NCBI GenBank assembly: GCA_965208395.1
Contig: CBDBON010000002.1
Span: 186,001 to 250,000 of the forward strand
DNA: 64,000 nt
Origin: CBDBON01 sp965208395
GTDB lineage: Bacteria; Chloroflexota; Dehalococcoidia; Lucifugimonadales; CBDBON01
Direction: 5' to 3'
This document shows positions 9,262 to 16,971 of this stretch, one piece after another. The notes beneath the pieces are model-generated. The model was not told the origin of the DNA and ran no database searches. It saw nothing but the letters and a program-made list of their open reading frames with translations. The position numbers and the translations under genes were made by a program. The number at the start of each line of letters is the position of its first letter. The first letter of the stretch is position 1.

Positions 9262-9369
9262 TTGACTTGCTGCACCTCCTAATCGGTTTCCCGACGAAGA
9301 TGCGTCCGCTATCGGGGTGGGTCAATTCCAAATTAGCGCTACTGGGTCAGTTTAGAGTTAGCACTAACA

Positions 9370-9530
9370 CCCCCCGTCTCCGGGGGGAAGATACAGATGG
9401 GGGGTCCCCTGCCGTGGCCGCGAAGAAGCGGGGGAAGGCAAGAGGAGCCCTCCCTCTTCCCCCCGTCTCCGGGGGGAAGATACAGATGGGGGGTCTTCCC
9501 TCCCCACGGACGGGGGGAAGATTGAGGTGG
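9370..9530. repeat. Tandem hairpin repeats to the right of IS21 copy 1
   Basis: The second repeat unit resumes with CCCCCC-GTCTCC-GGGGGGAAG, followed by a third unit near 9458-9496 and a degenerate one near 9510-9530. Units are about 97 bases long including the GCGGGGGAAGGCAAGAGG spacer. Confidence 0.8.
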
Positions 9531-9551
9531 GGCAGGCGTTCCGGGTATAAT
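9522..9551 (+). promoter_or_regulatory. Sigma-70-type promoter for the binding lipoprotein
   Basis: TTGAGG (9522-9527) and a perfect TATAAT (9546-9551) are 18 bases apart. Transcription should begin near 9558-9560, at the GTG start codon itself, so the mRNA would be leaderless. Confidence 0.7.
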
Positions 9552-9559
9552 CCGGCACC

Positions 9560-11278
9560 GTGAGACACTCTCTCAAGCTCCTCCTCGCCCTCCTTCCCCT
9601 GCTCCTGCTCGCTGGCTGCTCCGACTCAGAGCCGGTGGAGGAGGAGGAGAGGGTGCTGACGATCCTCTACTGGCAGGCGCCCTCCCTGCCCTGGCCCTAC
9701 CTCTCCGGCGGCACGAAGGACCAGGACGCCGGCGCGGTCACGCTGGAGCCGCTGGCCAGGTACGACCCGGACGGGCGCATCGTCCCGGCGCTGGCGGCGG
9801 ACGTGCCGACGCTGGAGAACGGCGGCTTCGCCCGGGACCTGATGACGATCACCTGGACGCTCAGGGAGGGCCTGAAGTGGTCGGACGGCAGCGAGCTGAC
9901 GGCGGGGGACGTCGTCTTCACCTGGCGCTACTGCGTGGACGAGGGGACGGGGTGCACGGCGCGGAGCGCCTTCTCGGGGGTCGCGTCGGTGGAGGCGCTG
10001 GACGACCTGACGGTGAGGATCGGCTTCGTGGCGCCGACGCCCTATCCCTACGGCGCGTTCGTAGGCTCCGGCACTCCGATCATCAGCCGGGCGCAGTTCT
10101 CCGGCTGCGTGGGCGCGGCGGCCGCCTCCTGCACCGAGCAGAACACCGCGCCCCTCGGCACCGGCCCCTACCGGATCGTCGGCTTCACGGCGAACGAGGA
10201 GGCGGTCTACGAGCGCAATCCCTTCTACCGCGGCGCAGAGCCCTACTTCGACCGCGTGGTGCTGAGGGGCGGCGGGGACGCCGTCTCCGCTGCCAGGGCG
10301 GTGCTGGAGAGGGGCGAGGCCGACTACGCCTGGAACCTCCAGGTGGAGCCTGAGACGCTGTCCGAGATGGAGAGGGAGGGGCACGGCAGGATCGTCTCGG
10401 CCTTCTCCAGCCTGGTGGAGCGCATCGTCCTGAACCAGACGGACCCGGACGCCGGGCTGGGGGACGACCGGTCGGAGTACCTGGACGGGCGGAACCCGCA
10501 CCCCTTCCTGGCCCACAGGCCGATCGCCCGGGCGCTGTCGATGGCGATCGACCGCCGCCTGATCGCGGAGCAGCTATACGGCTTCGCAGGAAAGCCGGCG
10601 TGCAACCTGATCACCGGCCCTCCCAACTATGTCTCGACCGCGAACGACGACTGCCTCTCCCAGGATATCGAGGGAGCGAACAGGCTGCTCGACGAGGCGG
10701 GAGTGGTGGACGGAGACGGGGACGGCGTCCGCGAGTACGAGGGGACGCCGCTGCGGATCGTCTACCAGACGTCGGCCAACTCGATCCGCCAGGAGACTCA
10801 GGAGCTGGTCCGGGACTGGTGGCGGCAGATAGGGGTGGAGACGGAGCTGGTGCAGCACGACGCGGCGCTCTTCTTCGGCGGCGACCCGGTGACGGACAGC
10901 GAAGCCTCCTACCGGCGGTTCTTCGCCGACGTGCAGATGTTTGCGAACGGGCCCGGCATCGACCCTCAACACTATCTTGCCGAGCAGCTCTGCGCCGAGA
11001 TCCCGGAGAGAGAGGACGGCTGGGGCGGCGGGAACATCCCGCGCGGCTGCAACCCGGAGTACGACGTGCTGTACGCGGAGCTGGCGCAGACGCGGATCGG
11101 GGCGGAGCGCGAGGACCTGGTCAGAAGGCTCAACGACCTCCTGGTGCAGAGCTACTACGAGATCCCGCTCGTGGAACGCGGGTTCGTCTCCGCGCATCTG
11201 AATACGCTCGAGGGCGTGCAGATCAACGCCTGGGACAGCGAGATGTGGAACATAGGGGAGTGGCGCCGGTCGCGGTAG
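9560..11278 (+). CDS. ABC transporter substrate-binding lipoprotein, family 5
   Basis: 572 residues. The N-terminal signal ends in LLAGC, making Cys20 the lipidated residue; the mature protein would be anchored outside the membrane. The body matches the SBP family 5 (oligopeptide/dipeptide/nickel-binding, DppA/OppA-like): TLREGLKWSDGSELTAGDVVFTW, a GTGPYRI motif and ARALSMAIDRR. Length is normal for the family. No permease or ATPase genes are adjacent, so it is an orphan binding protein and its ligand cannot be inferred. GTG start chosen because the frame opens there and the promoter lies immediately upstream; no Shine-Dalgarno is visible. Confidence 0.88.
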   Translation: MRHSLKLLLALLPLLLLAGCSDSEPVEEEERVLTILYWQAPSLPWPYLSGGTKDQDAGAVTLEPLARYDPDGRIVPALAADVPTLENGGFARDLMTITWTLREGLKWSDGSELTAGDVVFTWRYCVDEGTGCTARSAFSGVASVEALDDLTVRIGFVAPTPYPYGAFVGSGTPIISRAQFSGCVGAAAASCTEQNTAPLGTGPYRIVGFTANEEAVYERNPFYRGAEPYFDRVVLRGGGDAVSAARAVLERGEADYAWNLQVEPETLSEMEREGHGRIVSAFSSLVERIVLNQTDPDAGLGDDRSEYLDGRNPHPFLAHRPIARALSMAIDRRLIAEQLYGFAGKPACNLITGPPNYVSTANDDCLSQDIEGANRLLDEAGVVDGDGDGVREYEGTPLRIVYQTSANSIRQETQELVRDWWRQIGVETELVQHDAALFFGGDPVTDSEASYRRFFADVQMFANGPGIDPQHYLAEQLCAEIPEREDGWGGGNIPRGCNPEYDVLYAELAQTRIGAEREDLVRRLNDLLVQSYYEIPLVERGFVSAHLNTLEGVQINAWDSEMWNIGEWRRSR

Positions 11279-11296
11279 GGGCGCTCCCTTCTTTCC

Positions 11297-11320
11297 CTTC
11301 CCCCGGCTCTGCGGGGGAAG
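11297..11320. terminator. Hairpin between convergent genes
   Basis: CTTCCCCC and GGGGGAAG arms flank a CGGCTCTG loop, 19 bases after the lipoprotein stop and before the convergent CocE gene stop. It belongs to the dispersed hairpin repeat family but may terminate transcription from both sides. Confidence 0.45.
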
Positions 11321-11355
11321 GTTAGGATGGGGCTTCTTCCTTCCCGCGGGAGCGG

Positions 11356-13107
11356 TCAGGAAGAAGGGATGACGGGCAGGAGGATGTGGGAGGGGCGGTC
11401 GCGGTCGTGGTAGACCGTCTGCCTCGCGGTCCTGAGCTCGGCATCCTGTCCGAACGGCGCGCCGGTGTTGGGGTTGCGGTCGTAGTGCGGGAAGTTGCTG
11501 CTCGTCAGCTCCACCCTTATCCGGTGTCCCTTCAGGAAGCGGTTGCTCGTCGACCAGAGGTCGATCTCGAACCTGTAGACGACGCCGGGCTCCATCAGCT
11601 CCGGGCGCTCCCATGAGTCTCGGTACCGCGCCCTGAGGATGCCCTCGGCGGCGTTCATCGCGTAGCCGTCGGGGAAGACGTCTACCAGCTTCGCGACCCA
11701 GTCGGTGTCGGGCGCGCTGGATGAGGCGTAGAGCACCAGCTTGACCGGGCCGGTCACCTCGACCTCCTCCTCCAGCGGGGGTGTGGAGTAGACGAGGACG
11801 TCGGGACGCGCCTCGTTCGGCCTCTGGTCGCGTGGGCCTATCGTGACGAGGTAGAGGTTCTCCTCTGAGCAGCAGGTGCTGCCGCCGATGGTGACGACGG
11901 GGTGCTCCGGGTCGTAGAGGTAGGTGTCGGGCGGCTCCGCCTCCGGCGGGGCCTCGCCGAGCGCGCCGTCGCCGAGATCGGAGTTGGCGCCGCCGCCGCT
12001 GTGAAGGTAGTAGGGGGTGAACCGGGTCTCGGGCAGGGGCCACTCGTCGGCCTCTCGCCAGCGGTTCGCGCCCATGACGAACAGCTTGATCCTGGGCTCG
12101 TCCATGATGCCGTTGTCGACGCCCTTGAGCCAGTACTCGTGCCACCGGTCCTCGAGGCCCCGTATGTCGATCAGGGCCTCTGGTCCGAAGTCGATGTCTC
12201 CGACGACGCTGGTCTGGCCCCGCACGCCGAGGTCGTGGACCCAGGGGCCGATCACCATCTTCTGTCCGCGCCGCGCCCGCTCGCTCCTGCCGTGCTTCGA
12301 GACGCCGACGAAGTTGTCGATACCGCCCTGGAGGAAGACGTCGAACCATCCGCCGATGCCGAGCGCTGGCACGTCTACCTCCGCGTAGTGCTCGTTAATG
12401 GGCCTCATGCTCCGCCAGTATTCGTCGTAGCTCGGATGGCTGATCCAGTCCCTCCAGTAGGGGACGCTGCGTCCGATCGACTCGTGGCACTCGATGAGGG
12501 GCAGGTGCCAGTTAGCGCTCCTCTTGTGGATCTCCTCCGGCATCCACTCGTGCGGCCCGTTCGCGGTGCGCCCGTTGATGCCCAGGGACCATGACAGACC
12601 GAAGGCGAGCTGCAGGGCGCCGCCGGTGTAGACCCAGTTGTGGTAGACGTTCGAGCAGGCGACGCGGGGTGTCAGCGAGGTGAGATATCTGCTGGAGCTC
12701 TGGCCCGCCTGCCAGTTGGTGAGCCCCCGGTAGGATGCGCCGACGACGCCGACCTTGCCGTTGCACCAGGGCTGGCGTCCGATCCACTCTATCGTGTCGT
12801 GGCCGTCGTCGGCCTCGTGGACGAAGGGGTAGAATTCGCCGTCCGACTCGAACCGCCCCCGGACGTCCTGGGAGACGGCGGCGTAGCCGGTCTGCGCCAG
12901 GTGCACGATGGCGCTCCTGAGCTGGAGGTCGTCGGAGGCGAGCTTGTCGTACGGCGTGCGGAGCACCAGCGCCGGAAAGGGCCCGCCGTCGGCCGGCATG
13001 TAGACGTCCGCGGCCAGCTCTACGCCGTCCCGCATCGGGACGCGCTGGTTGTACAGCATCCTGATCCTGTGGACGGTCTCGGCGGATGTGCCGTGGACGG
13101 TGGTCAT
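11356..13107 (-). CDS. CocE/NonD family hydrolase
   Basis: 583 residues of the X-Pro dipeptidyl-peptidase (S15)/cocaine esterase-like alpha/beta hydrolase family. The N-terminal domain starts at the MRDGVELAADVYMPAD strand; VVGASYRG places the nucleophile at Ser125. The C-terminal jelly-roll domain includes EVTGPVKLVLYASSSAPDTDWVAKL and a DLWSTSNRFLKGHRIRVELTSSNFP segment typical of the family. These enzymes cleave esters or X-Pro amides; substrate unknown. It is convergent with the binding lipoprotein and appears monocistronic. A paralogue lies at 40017-41714. Confidence 0.88.
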   Translation of the reverse strand: MTTVHGTSAETVHRIRMLYNQRVPMRDGVELAADVYMPADGGPFPALVLRTPYDKLASDDLQLRSAIVHLAQTGYAAVSQDVRGRFESDGEFYPFVHEADDGHDTIEWIGRQPWCNGKVGVVGASYRGLTNWQAGQSSSRYLTSLTPRVACSNVYHNWVYTGGALQLAFGLSWSLGINGRTANGPHEWMPEEIHKRSANWHLPLIECHESIGRSVPYWRDWISHPSYDEYWRSMRPINEHYAEVDVPALGIGGWFDVFLQGGIDNFVGVSKHGRSERARRGQKMVIGPWVHDLGVRGQTSVVGDIDFGPEALIDIRGLEDRWHEYWLKGVDNGIMDEPRIKLFVMGANRWREADEWPLPETRFTPYYLHSGGGANSDLGDGALGEAPPEAEPPDTYLYDPEHPVVTIGGSTCCSEENLYLVTIGPRDQRPNEARPDVLVYSTPPLEEEVEVTGPVKLVLYASSSAPDTDWVAKLVDVFPDGYAMNAAEGILRARYRDSWERPELMEPGVVYRFEIDLWSTSNRFLKGHRIRVELTSSNFPHYDRNPNTGAPFGQDAELRTARQTVYHDRDRPSHILLPVIPSS

Positions 13108-13208
13108 GCGCCCCCTCCTGCGCTAGTGGGGCGTAGGTTAGACGCCGCCGCCTCCTCCGTCAAGGGGAGCCTCTACGGACCGGGAAGAGGAATCACCCTC
13201 ACCTGAAT

Positions 13209-13230
13209 CCTCTCCCATCAAGGGGAGAGG
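13209..13230. repeat. Short intergenic hairpin
   Basis: CCTCTCCC and GGGAGAGG arms (8 bp) with a six-base ATCAAG loop, upstream of the CocE start and the DUF433 promoter. This CCTCTCCC/GGGAGAGG palindrome is of the REP type rather than part of the C6/G6 family. Confidence 0.5.
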
Positions 13231-13289
13231 AGGTAAGTTACCTCCCCGGGCGGGAAGGAGACGGGAGCAGCGATTGGCCGCTGTTGCTG

Positions 13290-13295
13290 TATAAT
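13290..13295 (+). promoter_or_regulatory. -10 box for the DUF433 gene
   Basis: Perfect TATAAT 33 bases before the ATG at 13328; a GGAGG ribosome site follows at about 13317-13321. No good -35 hexamer at the proper distance is visible. Confidence 0.5.
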
Positions 13296-13327
13296 CCACG
13301 GCGAACGGCGCTGCTTGGAGGCTGGCG

Positions 13328-13570
13328 ATGAGAGACTCAGGGCTTCTCGACCGCGTGAGCATCGATCCCGAGTTGTGCGGAGGCCAACCGCGCATAAGAG
13401 GCACGCGGATACCCATCGCGGTCCTCCTCGATTCGCTGGCCGATGGCCTGACACCGGAACAGATCATCGACCACTACCCGGTCTTGACTACTGACGACGT
13501 CAGGGCGGCTGTTGCCTATGCGGCTGAGCTCACTAGGGAGAACCTCTGGAAGATTGCGCCCACGAGGTGA
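13328..13570 (+). CDS. DUF433 domain protein, likely antitoxin partner
   Basis: 80 residues with the DUF433 signature: DPELCGGQPRIRGTRIPIAVLLDSLADGLTPEQII and HYPVLTTDDVRAAVAYA. The winged-helix-like fold is found in VapB-like antitoxin proteins paired with PIN-like nucleases. GGAGG lies six bases before the ATG. It overlaps the next gene (GTGA), so the two are co-translated. Role inferred from the pair: DNA-binding antitoxin. Confidence 0.82.
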   Translation: MRDSGLLDRVSIDPELCGGQPRIRGTRIPIAVLLDSLADGLTPEQIIDHYPVLTTDDVRAAVAYAAELTRENLWKIAPTR

Positions 13571-13923
13571 GACTGAAGCTGGATGAAAACCTATCGCGTC
13601 ACCTGAAGCCGACACTGACCTTGCTCGGACATGACGTGATGACAGTTGTCGATGAAGGCCTGCTATCTCAGCCTGACACGGTAGTGGCGGCAGCAGCCAG
13701 CGGCGAATCCAGAATCCTGTTGACGCTTGATGTGGAGTTTGCCGACTTGAGGAAATATCCACCCGGCACGCATCCGGGCGTTGTGCTGTTTCGTCCAGCA
13801 AGTCTTGGTGCTATGACCGTCAACCGGTTTGTGGAAGAGTTTGTTCGGGACACGGATTTGGCGGGCCTCGAAGGCTGTGTAGTGGTCGTAGACACGAGTG
13901 GCGTAAGAGTCCGACGGCCGTGA
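13567..13923 (+). CDS. DUF5615 family PIN-like protein
   Basis: 118 residues from GTG 13567, overlapping the DUF433 stop. The pattern KLDENLSRHL, GHDVMTVVDEGL, ILLTLDVEFADL gives the acidic residues of the Mut7-C/PIN-like fold (D6, E7 and the D of LTLDVEF). Proteins of this family are regularly encoded after DUF433 genes and are probable RNases of toxin-antitoxin type. Intact and of normal length. Nuclease activity is inferred, not shown. Confidence 0.8.
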   Translation: MRLKLDENLSRHLKPTLTLLGHDVMTVVDEGLLSQPDTVVAAAASGESRILLTLDVEFADLRKYPPGTHPGVVLFRPASLGAMTVNRFVEEFVRDTDLAGLEGCVVVVDTSGVRVRRP

Positions 13924-13938
13924 CCGCGCGGCGCGTTG

Positions 13939-15300
13939 CTACTCCGCGGCGGCGGGAAGCTCGAAGACGAAGCGGCTGCCGACGCCCGGGGAGCTCTGGG
14001 CGTAGATGACTCCGCCGTGGGCCTCCACGAGCTGCCTGGCTATCGTCAGGCCGAGACCCGCGCCGCCCGTCGCCCGGGTCCGGGACGGGTCGACCCGATA
14101 GAAGCGGTCGAAGATGCGCTCGAGGTCTTCCGGCTCGATGCCCGGCCCCGTGTCCTCGACGGCGACGCGGACGCGCCCCTCCTCCGCCTCCGCAGAGAGG
14201 CGCACGCCGCCCCCCTCCGGCGTCTGGAAGACGGCGTTCTCGATGAGGTTGCCGGTCACCTGCGCGATGCGCGCCGCGTCGGCATTGACCAAAGGCAGGT
14301 CGGGTGCGGTGTCGAGTGTCAGGTCCACGCCCTTTGCCTGGGCGCGCGGCCCGAACGACTCGGCTGCCGCGCGCAGTATCGGCTCCAGCGATATGCGCTG
14401 CCGGTCCAGCCGCAACGAGCCGGCCTCGGCCAGCGCCAGCACCCGCAGGTCCTCGACCAGGTGAGAGAGCAGCGACGCCTGATCGGCGATCGTGTCTATC
14501 GTCTCTGGGGTGGGCTCTACCAGCCCGTCCTTCACCGCCTCCAGGTATCCCCGGATGTTCGAGAGAGGGGTCCTCAGCTCGTGCGCGACGTCGGCGATCA
14601 TGCTGCGTCGCTGCTGCTCGGCTCGTTCCAATGCCTCTGCCATCGTGTTGAAGCTACGGCCCAGCTCGCCGATCTCATCCTGTCCCGGAGAGGGGACGCG
14701 CTGGCTCAGGTCGCCTCGTCCGAGCCGTCTCGCCGCGCTGCGAAGCCTGTGCACCGGGCCCAGAATCCTGCCGGAGACGAGCGTGATCAGCGCTATCCCT
14801 CCGAGGGTGCCGCCGATTCCCGTATAGACGAGCGCCCGGTTCACCGAGGCTGCCATCCTGGACGCCGTCGGCTCCGCCCCTCCAGCGGGCTCGTGCAGGC
14901 TCTCCATGACGAGGGAGGCCACCTCCTGCCCCTCGTTCATGATCGGCATGCTCTTCCTGGTCGCCGCGGGGCCGGTGACCTGCCTGGTCACCATGACGTG
15001 GGAGTCGGCCAGCGGCGTCCCGTCGCGGTCGTGGACTGTGATCCGCCAGCCGTAGAGCCAGCCGGCGTGCTCCAGGGTGCCCTGGAGGCCGACGCGTCTC
15101 GACCGGCCCTGGATGTACCTGGATACGACCTCCTCTATGCGGGCCGCCCGGACCTCGTCTATGTCCTGCTCGAGGCGGACCGCCTCGCTGGCCGCGACCC
15201 TGTTGAGGTACAGACTGACTCCGAACAGAGTGAGGGCGAGCACCAGCGCGAAGCCGACGACCAGTCGGAACCAGAGGCTGAACAGGACTCTGCCTACCAT
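13939..15300 (-). CDS. Sensor histidine kinase
   Basis: 453 residues: membrane span about 10-32, an extracytoplasmic sensing region, second span about 155-178, HAMP domain about 179-231, HisKA with phosphoacceptor H240 (ADVAHELRTPLSNIRGY), then HATPase_c with N box (GNLIENAVFQTP) and G boxes (VEDTGPGIEP, GAGLGLTI). It is the last gene of a three-gene minus-strand operon with its response regulator and a secreted acidic protein. The signal is unknown; the co-transcribed secreted protein may be the sensed or controlled component. Probably controls expression of this operon or of envelope genes. Confidence 0.92.
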   Translation of the reverse strand: MVGRVLFSLWFRLVVGFALVLALTLFGVSLYLNRVAASEAVRLEQDIDEVRAARIEEVVSRYIQGRSRRVGLQGTLEHAGWLYGWRITVHDRDGTPLADSHVMVTRQVTGPAATRKSMPIMNEGQEVASLVMESLHEPAGGAEPTASRMAASVNRALVYTGIGGTLGGIALITLVSGRILGPVHRLRSAARRLGRGDLSQRVPSPGQDEIGELGRSFNTMAEALERAEQQRRSMIADVAHELRTPLSNIRGYLEAVKDGLVEPTPETIDTIADQASLLSHLVEDLRVLALAEAGSLRLDRQRISLEPILRAAAESFGPRAQAKGVDLTLDTAPDLPLVNADAARIAQVTGNLIENAVFQTPEGGGVRLSAEAEEGRVRVAVEDTGPGIEPEDLERIFDRFYRVDPSRTRATGGAGLGLTIARQLVEAHGGVIYAQSSPGVGSRFVFELPAAAE

Positions 15301-15348
15301 CGTATCTCTCCGACCGTTTCAGCCACGCCGCCGTGCCCGCTCGTCGGG

Positions 15349-16038
15349 CTAGTCACTGTCGAACCTGTAGCCGACGCCATAGACGGTCGCGATGCAGCGG
15401 GGCGCGTCTCCATCGTCCCTCAGCTTTCGCCTGAGGTTCGATACGTGGGCGTCCACTGTGCGGTCGAAGCCGTCGAAGTCGTACCCGAAGACCCGGTCGA
15501 TTATCTCGTCGCGGGTGAACACGCGCGTTGGCTCGCGTATAAGCATGACCAGGATGCGGAACTCGGTCGGGGTGAGCGTGACCGGACGCTCCCCCGAGTA
15601 GGCGGTGCGGGTCCGGAAGTCGACGGTGATCTCCCCTCTCTTCACACTCTCCGGTCCGCTCAAACCCGCCTCCCTGGAGACCCGCCTGAGTACGGCCCGG
15701 ACCCGCGCCGCCAGCTCCCTGGGGCTGAACGGCTTGGTGATGTAGTCGTCGGCGCCCAGATCGAGTCCGGCCAGCCGGTCGGCCTCGTCCACCCGCGCCG
15801 TCAGCATTATCACCGGCACGTCGGAGCTCTCGCGGAGCTTCCGGCACACCTGCATTCCGTCCAATCCAGGCAGCATCAGGTCGAGCACGACGAGGTCGGG
15901 CCGGACCCTGGCGGCGGCCTGCAGGCCCTCCAGGCCGTCGGCCGCCGCGACCACCTTGTGGCCGTCCCTCGCGAGATACATGCGCACCAGCTCGGTCGTG
16001 TGCATGTCGTCCTCGACTATCAGAACTGTGGAGCCCAA
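15349..16038 (-). CDS. OmpR-family response regulator
   Basis: 229 residues. Receiver domain 1-120 with acidic pocket E9/D10/D11, phosphoacceptor D53 (LVVLDLMLPG), T80 and K102 (ITKPFSP). A C-terminal winged-helix DNA-binding domain follows (LTPTEFRILVMLIREPTRVFTRDEII, DAHVSNLRRKLRDDGDAPRCIATVYGVGYRF). The gene lies 48 bases before the histidine kinase and is clearly its partner. Confidence 0.95.
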   Translation of the reverse strand: MGSTVLIVEDDMHTTELVRMYLARDGHKVVAAADGLEGLQAAARVRPDLVVLDLMLPGLDGMQVCRKLRESSDVPVIMLTARVDEADRLAGLDLGADDYITKPFSPRELAARVRAVLRRVSREAGLSGPESVKRGEITVDFRTRTAYSGERPVTLTPTEFRILVMLIREPTRVFTRDEIIDRVFGYDFDGFDRTVDAHVSNLRRKLRDDGDAPRCIATVYGVGYRFDSD

Positions 16039-16065
16039 TTTCGTCCGTCCAGCTGCGGCGGGGAC

Positions 16066-16779
16066 CTACGACTCTTCGTCGGAGTCGTCCTCATCGGACC
16101 CGCCGCCGATCCGCTCCAGTAACCGGTCGGCCATCTCCCGGCTGATAACGCCCCTCTCCACTGCCCACTCCAGGCTCTCAGCCAGCCCCTCCGGGGCGCC
16201 CTCGAACGAGAAGCCTCCCCGGCGAGGAAACGCCCATACCTTAGGGCCGCCCCTGCCGGAGCGGTCCCACGAGAAGACCTTAGGGCCACCCTTGCCGGAG
16301 CGGTCCCATGAGAAGATCTTCGGGCCGCCTTTGTCGCCGAAGGTGTCGAAGGAGAACCTCTCTATTATGGCCCCCTTGCGGCCGTCGGGAAAGCGGTAAG
16401 GGCCGAACCCTCTCTTCTTCACGCCGTCCTTGTCGTCCCCGTCACTCAACAGCCACGACGGGACCCCATCAGGGCGCTCGGCGAGCCACTCCATGATATC
16501 GTCGACCTTCGCCTGGTCGATCAGGCCCTTCTCGACGTCCGCGTCCAGCTTCTTGCGGACGCGCTCTTCGAACACGTTGCGCTTTGCCTGGCCGAAGGCG
16601 TCTTCGACCGTCTCCGTATCGAGACCGAGGATCTCGGCGACCCTGGACGCGAAGCTCTTCGTCCCGGCAGCTTCGCCGTCGTCGTCTTCCGCCTGCTGCG
16701 CCATCAGGGTCCCGCCGGTCACCCCGACGATCAACAGGCCCACCACCGCCGCCGTCACGATCCACCTTCGCTTCGTCAT
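16066..16779 (-). CDS. Secreted DUF2680-like acidic protein with FSWDRSG repeats
   Basis: 237 residues. An N-terminal membrane/signal segment (RRWIVTAAVVGLLIVGVTGG) is followed by helical segments (VAEILGLDTETVEDAFGQA, KLDADVEKGLIDQAKVDDIMEWLAERP) like the YckD/DUF2680 proteins found in Gram-positive bacteria. The centre has near-identical 13-residue repeats GGPK(I/V)FSWDRSG(K/R) plus a third degenerate copy. A similar helical block (LAESLEWAVERGVISREMADRLLERI) and an acidic tail end the protein. It is first in an operon with a two-component system, 27 bases before the regulator. Function unknown; a periplasmic or surface sensor accessory is possible. Confidence 0.7.
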   Translation of the reverse strand: MTKRRWIVTAAVVGLLIVGVTGGTLMAQQAEDDDGEAAGTKSFASRVAEILGLDTETVEDAFGQAKRNVFEERVRKKLDADVEKGLIDQAKVDDIMEWLAERPDGVPSWLLSDGDDKDGVKKRGFGPYRFPDGRKGAIIERFSFDTFGDKGGPKIFSWDRSGKGGPKVFSWDRSGRGGPKVWAFPRRGGFSFEGAPEGLAESLEWAVERGVISREMADRLLERIGGGSDEDDSDEES

Positions 16780-16839
16780 CGCCGTCTCCTCTCAGACTGA
16801 GATTTGAGAGACAGCCTAGCGGGTGAATTTCAAGAAAGT

Positions 16840-16970
16840 TTGAACGCCCCCATCCCTTCGGCCCTTCGACAGGCTCAGGAGGGCCTAAGCTCAGGACAGG
16901 CTCAGTCTTCCCCGTCCCGGGGGAAGAGGGGGAATCGGTCCCGGGACGGGGGAGGGGCGGGACCGGAGCC
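16840..16970. repeat. Intergenic repeat cluster
   Basis: Contains a CATCCCTTCGGCCCTTCGACAGG-type dispersed sequence and a degenerate CTTCCCC...GGGGGAAG hairpin followed by a GGTCCCGGGAC palindrome. No gene is supported in this gap between divergently or separately transcribed genes. Confidence 0.5.
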
Positions 16971-16971
16971 T

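Larger units (their letters stand above)
7124..9369 (-). mobile_element. IS21-family insertion sequence, copy 1
   Basis: 2246 bp bounded by imperfect inverted ends: the left end reads TGTCAATGCTAAG and the right end, complemented, TGTTAGTGCTAAC. Each end carries two 20-base related repeats (7130-7149, 7155-7174; 9319-9338, 9344-9363) with the form YGCTAA...TGACCC, as expected for IS21 multiple transposase-binding sites. It encodes IstA and IstB. A second copy with no difference seen lies at 52366-54611 (offset 45,242). The flanks fit a 4-bp CCCC target duplication inside a C6 run of a hairpin repeat. Confidence 0.95.

Noticed and set aside
9370..9530. CRISPR-like array from evenly spaced hairpin repeats
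   Set aside because: Only a few ~97-base units, whose spacers are themselves repeated and GC-rich; no cas genes and the same units are dispersed across the window.
11902..12594. Antisense open frames within the CocE hydrolase gene
   Set aside because: High-GC codon bias creates long open shadows; residues show no domain and the opposite strand encodes a clear family member.
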